Shown here piece by piece: positions 33,001 to 41,655 of a DNA stretch of 64,000 bases. Origin of the DNA: Polytrichum commune (lineage: Eukaryota; Streptophyta; Polytrichopsida; Polytrichales; Polytrichaceae); the NCBI GenBank assembly GCA_950295325.1, contig OX485808.1:9674501-9738500 (forward strand), given 5' to 3'. Made by a program: the position numbers and the translations under genes. The notes under the pieces were generated by a model that was given only the letters and a program-made list of their open reading frames with translations, was not told the DNA's origin and did not search any database. Each line of letters starts with the position of its first letter. The stretch's first letter is position 1.

Positions 33001-34902
33001 CCCTATACGTTCGGTTTGGGTCGAACGACCCAAACTAGGGGCATGCACAGTTTGGGTCGAGCGACCCAAACTAGGGCCATGCATAGTTTGGGTCGAGCGA
33101 CCCAAACTAACTATTCTTATTTTGTTTTGGAAGTCATTTTCCATTATATGTTCATTTGGTGTTACTAATAGTATTGATTTTGATTGTGCAGATGTCTGGG
33201 TTGAACATCTACTCCTATGTGGAGGATGCCGATGTTCAATTCTACAGGACCCAAAAGGCGCTGGCCAAGAGAATGGACATCCTCGACTGGATACCCGGAT
33301 CCTACGTCGAAGAGATCGTCGAGGGGGGCGAGAATCCTTTGGATATTGCGAGGCGAATCAACCCGGGTGAATTCGCCATGCGGGCCCCCGTTCAATTGCC
33401 AGAGCCGCTCATCGGGTTGCATCCGGGCAATCCGTCTATGGGAGCAGGTGGCGAGGTTGGGGAGGAGGGGGAGGAAGACGAGGAGGAGGCGGAGGAGGAA
33501 GCAGAGAAAGTGGAGGGGGAGGTGGAGGAAGGGGCAACAGGATTCACTCAAGAATCCGAGGCCCCTCAGCGGAAGAAGGCCATGCGGCCTGCCACGCCGC
33601 AGAGCAGGCTGGTGCCCGCGTTGACGGTGGACGACGCCAAGGATATGTACTCGAGGGACGCGACGGCCACCTTTAGGGAGCGTAGAAGGATGAAGGGGAA
33701 GAAGCTGTACGGGGACTATGCGGTGGAGGAGACGATCGCAATAAGCTCCGAGGACGAGGACGACATGGAACTCGCCAAGAAGCTGAGGTCTGATCCTGCC
33801 TCCCCCAGAGCGTTCGCCGGGAATGTGAGGGTGAAACCGGAGGTCCTCACCGTGGAGGAGGCGAACGCAAAAATGCTCCGAGACGAGGAGCAGCGTGTGC
33901 GACTGCAGAGGGCTGCCGCCGAGGAACCCTCTGTCCGCAACGAAGTCGCGGAGTTGAGGGCTCTCCTGTTGGAGCAGGAGCGGCAAAGGGCGATGTCCCA
34001 AACTCCGTCCCAAGCGGACCTCATCACGCAAGTGATCCAGGGCATGCTGGCGCAGGGATTGGTGATGGCTCCCCCGAGTTCATTCCCTCACTTGCCCGCA
34101 GGCTTCCCTCCACAGGATATCCGCCCGCGGCCGGCGTTGGAGCATTCCTTCAGCTTCGCGGATTTGCTGCAGCCGCACGCCCGTCCTTACGCGCCTGTGC
34201 AGCAGGTGGATGATCCAAACCTTTGGCGCGTCCCCGGAGCGTCCAGCTCGTTGGCACCCCCCCCGCTCCGGCCTCCCATCCTCTTGCCCCCACACCACCA
34301 GCGGGACGACCCCCACATGTTTGGGTCGTCCGACCCAAACAGTGCCGACGTTGCAGCGTCGCAGAGCGACCCTCGCCAAGCAGCAGGGTTTGGGTCGGCC
34401 GACCCAAACCCCGTCCCCCATCAGACCCCGGTCGACGAGCCTATGCTAGATGTTGAAGGCCCGCAAGGGCCTGGTGATACCTCTACTCCTAACCCAGTCG
34501 ATGAACCAATGCATGATGCGCATGCGGAGGTTGGGTTGGGACAAAGGCCTGACAGTCAGCCTTTGCAGGAGCAGGTTGCGGCTGACGGCGTCGTCGGAGG
34601 CGGCGGTGACAGAGGTGGGGCAGCGCACGCGATGCCGGCATCAACGTCGTCAAGGCACGACCAAGGCGAGGTAATGCACTGACCCCACTCAGTTTGGGTC
34701 GGCCGACCCAAACTTCCTGGGTCTTTGACTTGTTGCCTTGGTCGTGTCCCCTAGCTAGGACAAACTTAGGCCCCCCCCGGCACTCGCGCCCTTCGTCACC
34801 CCCAGCGACCATTCGTTCGTCCACCTACCCCCGGCTTTGCAACGAAGTCTTCATCACGGCGGCCCGTCTCTTCAATTTTTTCTAGATGTAGAAGTAGGCT
34901 AG
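30059..34902 (+). CDS. ParB/DGQHR-like protein, gene 1 (about 1426 residues)
   Basis: Coding exons: 30059-31384, 31648-32979, 33192-34670 and, less surely, 34759-34902 (TAG). All joins are phase 0 with GT-AG borders (GAG|GTGAGT, ATT|GTAAGC, GAG|GTAATG). Residues 270-405 carry the ParB/DGQHR-like part: AQCHLAPP, then VVMPQG, then WLIDGQHSVEASKK at about 344-357, then KALVVW and FFNMENKK. The canonical Arg after DGQH is Ser, so any enzymatic use of the pocket is doubtful. Residues 160-245 are a Ser/Thr/Pro-rich linker. Exon 2 of the CDS (444 residues) has no domain I know. The third coding exon has a Glu-rich tract and a likely coiled coil (EVAELRALLLEQERQR). Every intron contains family B palindromes (31393, 31450, 31507, 31564; 33014, 33050, 33086; 34692), and the third coding exon contains two more. 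G/C-ending codons dominate. An alternative last exon would be the FCP1-like one at 35173, also phase 0. Confidence 0.6.
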
Positions 34903-35172
34903 TTTGAACGCATCGTTCAACGCGGCTCCCCCAATCAAGATGTACATAGAGCATTGTATATAATATAATCACCATTTTTGACTCCTATATACTTGTATAT
35001 TGTGTTTGAATGTATTTTGTATGCTCTTGTATCCCTTGTATCCCTTGTTGCACCCCCTCCAAAATGAATCAAATGCTTTTGTGTTTGCACCGAGAACGCT
35101 CGTTTCCTTAATGCTTCGTTTGGACATAGCATGACATAAGTCGCCCCCGTTTTCTCTCGCTCGTATCCGCAG
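34903..35172 (+). other. Intergenic or intron sequence before FCP1-like exon
   Basis: AT-rich DNA that ends in the acceptor ATCCGCAG|GGC at 35172. No promoter is obvious, which favours joining the next exon to the upstream gene, but a separate gene is not excluded. Confidence 0.4.
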
Positions 35173-35985
35173 GGCTCGGAGCATAGCGTAGCGGCTCCCC
35201 GACGCTCTTCTCCAAGGAGCGCAGAGGGCAGCACGGCGGCCCCCCCGGTTTTACCCGCCCCGCCCCCGCTGCCGAAGAAACGATTCCTGGTGTTAGACCT
35301 GAACGGTGTCCTCGTGCAGTGCGTTCATTGCCCTAGGGCCCCCACAGTGCCCTTTTGCAAGCCCGAGGACGCTAATTACGACGGGCCGCCCACGTTCATA
35401 AAGAGCAAACTAGTTCACCTCCGCCCGTGGCTTCGGACCTTCCTCCAGATCGCCCAACAACGATGGTGGGTGGTCGTGTGGAGCTCCATGACGGCCGAGA
35501 ACACCAATGCGGTCGTGGAGTTCATCTTCAAGGGCATCGAGCCCCCCTGCATGGTCCTAGCACAGGAAGCCTGTAGAATATTGTACACACAGGACGGCAA
35601 AGTCGTCAAAAAACCAAACAACCCCGCTTCCCCCCAATACCTCAAGGTCTTGAAGCCCATTTTTTGGGACCAGCGACCGTCCTTGATAGGCGTCCCCTAC
35701 GACGTCCGCCCCACCCGCGAGAACACGCTCATGGTGGACGACAGCGCCGCAAAGAACATGTTGAACCCGACGGCCAACTTCATAGTGTGCCCTACGTGGA
35801 CGGTCGAGAAGGTCCGGGACCGATTTTTGTTAGACCTTAGTAAATACCTCCAGGCGCTCTGGGGAAGTGGACTTCCCGTAAACAATTTTGTTAGGAATAA
35901 TCCCATAGGCGAGAGATACTTGGATCCACGAGACCATTTGTACAGAGAGTTGTTATCTCACGCGAAATTTAACAAGCTCATTTGA
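35173..35985 (+). CDS. FCP1/NLI-interacting-factor-like HAD phosphatase domain
   Basis: From the acceptor at 35172 a phase 0 exon runs to TGA at 35985 (270 residues). After a Pro-rich lead it has FLVLDLNGVLV, then VVWSSMTAENT, then TLMVDDSA and an RDHLYRELLSH tail. These fit HAD motifs I, II and IV of the FCP1/SCP phosphatases, which remove phosphate from RNA polymerase II tails in the nucleus. Motif I normally has DxDxT/V; here the second Asp is Asn (DLNGV), as in several plant relatives, so catalysis may be weak or lost. No initiator ATG was found near the start, so it must be spliced to an upstream exon. Confidence 0.7.
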   Translation, partial: GSEHSVAAPRRSSPRSAEGSTAAPPVLPAPPPLPKKRFLVLDLNGVLVQCVHCPRAPTVPFCKPEDANYDGPPTFIKSKLVHLRPWLRTFLQIAQQRWWVVVWSSMTAENTNAVVEFIFKGIEPPCMVLAQEACRILYTQDGKVVKKPNNPASPQYLKVLKPIFWDQRPSLIGVPYDVRPTRENTLMVDDSAAKNMLNPTANFIVCPTWTVEKVRDRFLLDLSKYLQALWGSGLPVNNFVRNNPIGERYLDPRDHLYRELLSHAKFNKLI

Positions 35986-36128
35986 GACAGTACGTGTGTT
36001 TGTATGTGTGTGTGTGTATATGCGCCTACCCATTTTGTGTAATTTACGCTTCATATGTATCTTGATTTTCACGCGCTCTATCTCCCCCCTTTTCCTTGGG
36101 TTTTGTTTTGTTCCAATTTTGGCTCCAG

Positions 36129-36904
36129 CGTTTGGAGCCCTCGATTGACGTCGTCAGCGAGTCAGACTTGGGGAGCTTCTTCTACGAGACCGTTTACGAC
36201 GCCGCGTCAACCATCGACTACTCCAAGGAGCCTCTTGACGCCGGCGTCGTCGATAGCCCCCCACCCAAGCAAATCTTCCGGCGATCTGCGTCCCCGTCAC
36301 CGCTCAAAGGCATAAATCGCAAATGCGTCCGGACATCCCCCTCTCGGCCCGGCGGCAGTAGTACACCTCAACGGCGGCTGCGGATGGACGCTCGGCCTAC
36401 GAAGAGTGGAACCCTTCCTATTCCTTTGCGGGATGCCTTGCCCCTCCTCGCCAACTCCGACGGGAACGCCCCCGGTGACAAGGTGAACCCCCCCCCCCCC
36501 CCCCCAAAAAAACATGGTTATCCGCGCATTACAATCATTTTGCACTTAAAAAATGAATGTGTGACACGTTTGGGTCTTCCTCCCTAAACTAACACATGTG
36601 TTCGTGCGTTGACGCGTTGCAGGTTGCTCCCACCCGTAAACCTATGCGGTCTAGTGCGTCCATCGAGTTGGAGCGTTTCTACTCCATGACCAGAAATGCA
36701 AGACAGTCCACTTCATCGTATTCGAATTCTTCGTCGTATAATTCGGGCGGCCGACGGAATACAAAATGTGTTATTGATGGCGTTCACCCCAAGAATGGCT
36801 ATAGTCGCGGGGCGGAGATTTTCAGGAATGTTGAAGCAATGCGAGCAAAAGAAACTGCAGCAAAAGAAAAAGAGGCAAAAGAAAAAAAAAGCAAAAGAAA
36901 ATGA
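36129..36904 (+). CDS. Two exons of unknown function downstream of FCP1-like exon
   Basis: Exon 36129-36482 (acceptor GGCTCCAG|CGT, donor GACAAG|GTGAAC) and exon 36623-36904 (acceptor GTTGCAG|GTT, stop TGA) join in phase 0. The first reads RLEPSIDVVSESDLGSFFYE and a Ser/Pro-rich stretch. The second is basic and ends in a Lys/Glu-rich tail (KEKEAKEKKSKRK). No known domain. They keep the phase 0 pattern and GC bias of the upstream exons and may be an alternative 3' end of the same transcription unit. The intron has a run of 16 C and 7 A (about 36489-36510) and a decayed family B site at about 36569. Confidence 0.45.
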
Positions 36905-37463
36905 AGCAAAAGAAAAAGAGGTAGTATCCGAGGCTAGATAGGCCATAGTAGGCGTAGGGTTTTGGGCCATAGGCAAGAACATTTTGGGTCGCACTATCCA
37001 ATGCATGTGTGGTGTTAGCATGATATGCATTTTACATGCCACACTTTGTATGTTTTTTTTTTGCAATAATACAAGTTAGACATGATTTCCCCTTCCATAT
37101 GGTCTAAGGTTTGGATTGCCCTACCTAAACCATCACAAATATGAGTTTGGAATATTTTGTATGCAATATTATATTGGTTAACATATTAACCCTTCAATAA
37201 GATCTATGGTTTGGATTGCCCTACCTAAACCATATTCATACAAGCTCTAATATTTTGTGTGCAATAATATGAATGTTTTAAGGTTTCCCCTTAAATGTGG
37301 TCTAAGATTTGGATTGCCCACCCTAAACCATCACAAATATGAGTTATTTATGGGGTTCTTGGTCTAAACACCTGCTTCAAAGTGTTCGCATCTTACAACT
37401 TTCTCCAATATGTGTTCCATTTATCCTTGTTCTTATTTATGTGAATGTCTCAAAATGCCCAAA
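36905..37463. repeat. Decayed family B palindromes before the E3 right terminus
   Basis: Roughly 105-bp units carry GTTTGGATTG, centre CC, CTACCTAAAC (about 37110, 37212, and a further variant at 37307). Compared with family B the arm changes are G to A and C to T. A weaker copy lies at about 36982. No gene is present. Confidence 0.6.
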
Positions 37464-37490
37464 AAGTCTCAATTTAACGAATATAGTGTT
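37464..37490 (-). repeat. Right terminal sequence of E3
   Basis: The reverse complement of the 27-nt terminus seen at 21062. The flanking sequence ATTAG does not match the left flank CTTTG. Confidence 0.72.
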
Positions 37491-38186
37491 ATTAGTTGTT
37501 AAAACGTCCAGTAATTGGTTTTTTACTGTTTTACTACTGAGCAATTTATTCAGTAGTAGTAATTATTTGGTGTTAATAATTTAGTTGGTCAGATAATGAC
37601 TTGTTGGTCCAAAGTTATTAAATAGCATTGCATTTCTTTGACAAGTTGATCATTTTTTATGACCTCAGTGTGCCAGTTGGTCATGTACTGGACAAAGGGC
37701 AAAAATGCGTGAGGATAGCTAGTTGCAGTGTTTTGACAGGGTGGTAACCTACCAAGTTGACCCACCTAGTAGGTAGTTGTTTTGAGGTATATAAAGATTG
37801 TCCTAGAACCTTTTGGCTCTCTTAGTACACATATGTGAAGATAGCTTAGACTCTTAGAGAAGGTGTCTATGCTTGTAAGTTTAGACCTAGAAATGTGAGG
37901 CAGTCCAGACGGACAACAGTCTTGGAAAACAAACAACAAAGTGTTGAAAGAGGGATTTGAAGAGTAGATTCATTGTTGGCATTCTCCTATTACTGCTCTC
38001 CTTCTAAGATAACATAGTTCTTAGTGTTGGCAAGACAAAGGTGTTGAAGGTGTTATTGAAAATGTGCATTGGACAACTTGTCATGTAGGAACAAAGAATG
38101 CATTAGAAAGTAGAAAGGGTGGGTATGCGCGAACGCGACACTCATAGGAGACGTCTAGAGCAAGTAGTTAGAATGACTTGGAAAAT
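37491..38186. other. Gene-free interval
   Basis: AT-rich sequence with no credible open frame, repeat or structural RNA that I could recognise. A TATAAAG-like string occurs at about 37790. Confidence 0.4.
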
Positions 38187-39615
38187 GTACCATAGGTTGG
38201 TTGAAGCTTAGAAACGTTGGATTTGGATTCGGTTTGCGAAAACCACCTTTGACCAAAAACGTTAGCTAGTCATAAGGCACGGGTAGATCACTCCATTGTC
38301 AAGTTGAACATCACGTGCGACCAAAAAAAATCTTCTTTTGGTAAGTTGCACCACCAAAATGGGTCAAAATTTTATCAAATTTTTTTCATGAGTACATATA
38401 CACAGTACCTATGACATACTTAAAAATGGTAACGAAATTTGATGATTTGTTTTTTTCATAAAACATACCGTTTCTAACTAGAATGACACAGAATTGAACT
38501 AAACAAATTACTAAAAAAAATAAAGATGACTAAAAATTTCAGAAAACTATTCAAAAGTTACTATCAATGGTTATGTATATGTAGAAAAAAAATCATAAAT
38601 TTTAAAATTATATATGGCATGTAATATAGGGGTAGCAAACTTTGTCCGCACGTGGTGTTCAATTTGACAAGGAGTGATCTACCCGTGTCATAAGGACCCG
38701 AAAACTACACTATAGGTTGTAGAAGATTAGAGATGCTAGCTCTAAGCTTATATTATGAAAACAACATCTAAATGTTGGCCATTCAGACCAAAAACGTGAG
38801 CTCGTAGGTAGTGTCCAAGACATATTTTTTAGCCTTAAACGGAAGTTTAAGGCGATCATACGTCAAAGGAGTTTTCTAGAGATGCACTAGGTTGGGAGGT
38901 GTTTTTGCAAGGCTTGGAAATGACTAGCAACAAAAGAGTTAATGTAGCAAGGAAGGACTGCAAACACCCATTAACAATGGGCTTTCATATATACGTACTA
39001 TGCAGCATTTGGTTGCTGCGCAGAAGTTTACGACAATCTGGGCCGAGGTTTACGAACGCCCGTTCGTAAATGTGGCGGAAATGTAAGCTTCTGCGCAGCA
39101 ACCAAGTGCTGCACAGTTACGAACGTGCATTCGTAAACCTCGGCCCACATTTACGAATGGGCGTTCGTAAACATCAGCCCACATTTTCGTAAACTTTTGC
39201 GCATCAACCAAATGCTGCATAGTACGTATATATGAAAGCCCATTGTTAATGGGTGTTTGCAGTCCTTCCTTGCTACATTAACTCTTTTGTTGCTAGTCAT
39301 TTCTAAGCCTTGCAAAAACACCTCCCAACCTAGTGCATCTCTAGAAAACTCCTTTGACGTATGATCGCCTTAAACTTCCGTTTAAGGCTAAAAAATATGT
39401 CTTGGACACTACCTACGAGCTCACGTTTTTGGTCTGAATGGCCAACTTTTAGATGTTGTTTCCATAATATAAGCTTAGAGTTGGCATCTGTAACCTTCTA
39501 CAACCTATAGTGGAGTTTTCGGGTCCTTATGACTAGCTAACGTTTTTGGTCAAAGGTGGTTTTCGTAAACCGAATCCAGATCCAACGTTTCTAAGCTTCA
39601 ACCAACCTATGGTAC
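38187..39615. mobile_element. 1.4-kb fold-back (long inverted repeat)
   Basis: The left arm starts TGTACCATAGGTTGG at 38187 and continues to about 39030; the right arm is its reverse complement from about 39187 to 39615. The left arm is interrupted by a MITE at 38278-38697. Arms are about 430 bp without that insert and mostly identical. The loop holds three family C palindromes. No transposase frame is inside. Flanking duplications are not clear. Confidence 0.8.
38278..38697. mobile_element. hAT-like MITE nested in the fold-back arm
   Basis: The 420-bp element has inverted ends CACGGGTAGATCACTCC extending over about 44 bp. It is flanked by a perfect 8-bp duplication TCATAAGG (38270-38277 and 38698-38705). 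The opposite arm of the fold-back, near 39530, shows the empty site with a single TCATAAGG. An 8-bp duplication is typical of hAT elements. Confidence 0.85.
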
Positions 39616-40721
39616 AAATATAAATCACAAATCACAAATCACAAATCAATGCATTTGTAGTATTGGTTCAAACATAGATGATGGTTGAGAGTTTACAAAC
39701 GCACGTTCGTAAATCACAAATCAATGCATTTGTAGTATTGGTTGAAACATATATGGTGATTGAGAGTTTACAAACGCGCGTTCGTAAATCACAAATGAAC
39801 GCATTTGTATTAATGATTCAATCACATATGATGGCTAAGAGTTTACGAACGTGCGTTCGTAAATATCACATGTGAGTATGGTCTATGTATCTAGCAATAT
39901 CCATAGATAGACATACATCTATGTATAGACCCAAACAATATATCATAGTAATATATGAACGTGCGTTCGTAAATACCACCTATGAGTATGGTCTATGTGT
40001 CTAGGAACATCCATAGATGGACATACATCTATGCATAGACCCAAACAATATGTCATGGTGATATACGAACGCACGTTCGTAAAGATATGACCCAAAGCCT
40101 TATGAACGGTCGTTTGTAAATACCACCTGTGAATATGGTCTATGTATCCAAACAACATCCATACATAGACACATCTATGCATCGACCCAAATATGATGAT
40201 GATATATGATACAAGTCTGTCATGATGATATACGAATGGGCATTCATAAAGATACCTACCAAAGCTTTACGAACGGCCATTCGTATGGAGTATACCAATC
40301 CAATTGCCCCAAATACCCGTATGATGGCATACGTTTTGCGAAAGTATGTCCGTAAATACCACAATTATTACAGTCTAAATTTTATTTGCCATAAAAAATA
40401 CAACATGTGACATACGCGCGGCCGTTCATAAAGATACCCTCCTGGAATATGTATAGGGAGGTATACGAACGCCCATTCGTATATCCCAAGTCGTATTTTT
40501 TTGTATTTTGGGCCTATAATCGACGACATACATCGTGTCGACTGTGTATGCGACTAATATTTTTTAAATCCATATCATTCAGTTTTTTTCATATGCATGT
40601 ATAATGTTCTTTGACACCAATGTGAATATATGTATCGTGTGATCTTTAACATCATGTGTTGTTTGTCCCATGCACATTTGATCATGAAATGGGATGTGCT
40701 TTACGACCGCGCGTTCGTGAA
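39049..40721. repeat. Palindrome family C, about 14 copies
   Basis: The consensus is arm TTTACGAACG, two variable bases, then CGTTCGTAAA. Good copies lie at 39049, 39150, 39692, 39767, 39842, 39953, 40062 and 40700, and weaker ones at about 39116, 40101, 40230, 40266, 40412 and 40462. Part of the array has a 75-bp unit (39692-39863) and a 109-bp unit (39953-40083). Centres seen include CC, CA, CG, TG and GG. Confidence 0.85.
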
Positions 40722-41628
40722 CATATGTGAAAATCATGTCTTGTATTGATGTAGAACCATGTCCATGGTTATTTAACAAATCATTTCAACGCCTTCTAAA
40801 GATAATAAATAACACCATGTGATGCCCATGTTTATTGGAATGGAAAAATAAGGATTATTTGCACCTGACCATGGATTGTTTTGGAACACATGTTCGTGTT
40901 TATTTATGAGGTTCTCCAATGGTATCCCAACACCTACTTTTTAATGTCCACAATGCGAGCGTGTCTTTGGTTTGCTAGTCATTATTGTCTCTTTAGTTGG
41001 AAAGTGTATGTATTTCATGTCATATATACTCACATATAGTGTGTCCACTCTTATTTGCATAGCATCGGTTATGCGGTTGTCCATTCCATGGTTGTTTTTT
41101 AGGTGTGATGGTAGTGGATGTAGTAGATAGTGCCTTTGTGTTGTCGACATATGCATCGTCTTTAGATAATGAATGTGAACTCTCTTCCCGATCGGCTGAC
41201 AATATTGACGGGACAATCGTGGTGGGTGTGTTTGTGGATACATCTTTCGGTGGACATAACATAGGTTGGAATTAGTGTGAAAATAGGGGCATTGTATATA
41301 TTTGGTTGTATTGCGGCTACATTCAAACTTATTTTAAATAAGTTTGGGATGTGCCATCTAATTCAATAAGGCCTTTCCATATGGAATGCGCATCCTAGAC
41401 TCTATAATGACATAAAACCATTTTTTGGGAGATTGGATTGTTATTTTCCATGTGAAGTTCATGTTTTGATCACGATATTTAAAATTACTATATTTAGTAA
41501 TGTGAATATTCTTTGCGTACAAACTTATGAACTATCATTTTCCCAATGTTCCCAATGTTCCCATTATAATGTATGCTCACAATATTGGCATCCCAAACTA
41601 TGGGTGAATTTGATTTTGAGACTTTCCA
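40722..41628. other. Gene-free interval
   Basis: No gene was recognised. Short frames on both strands have no family resemblance. The last part leads into a terminal sequence. Confidence 0.4.
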
Positions 41629-41655
41629 AAGTCTCCGATTAACGAATATAGTGTT
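41629..41655 (-). repeat. Fifth terminal sequence, possible right end of E2
   Basis: The minus strand reads AACACTATATTCGTTAA then TCGGAGACTT, slightly different from the other four. A hairpin GAGACTTTGGAAAGTCTC lies just inside. Family C lies between this terminus and the E3 right end. Confidence 0.6.

Larger units (their letters stand above)
21062..37490. mobile_element. Candidate 16.4-kb element E3 carrying three gene types
   Basis: The segment is bounded by the 27-nt terminus at 21062-21088 and its inverted copy at 37464-37490. It contains a DUF7869-type gene (minus), a 78-bp palindrome array, a ParB/DGQHR-like gene (plus), an FCP1/HAD-like exon and two more exons. Family B palindromes, intact or decayed, run from about 24870 to 37330 and are not seen outside these limits. 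The plus-strand exons are rich in G/C-ending codons, while the minus-strand gene is not. The flanks show no matching target duplication, so pairing of these two termini is inference. Confidence 0.5.

Noticed and set aside
34694-34885. A 63-codon frame after the third coding exon of the ParB-like gene
   Set aside because: It starts inside an intronic palindrome and is out of phase with the acceptor at 34758; the phase 0 frame is a better match.
30059-34902. Bacterial contamination as the source of the ParB-like gene
   Set aside because: It has four clean GT-AG introns, a plant-like leader, and is flanked by and interspersed with the same repeats as the surrounding plant DNA.
21062-37490. Target-site duplication for E3
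   Set aside because: Flanks CTTTG and ATTAG do not match at 2, 3 or more bases, whether the end is taken at AACACTA or CACTA.
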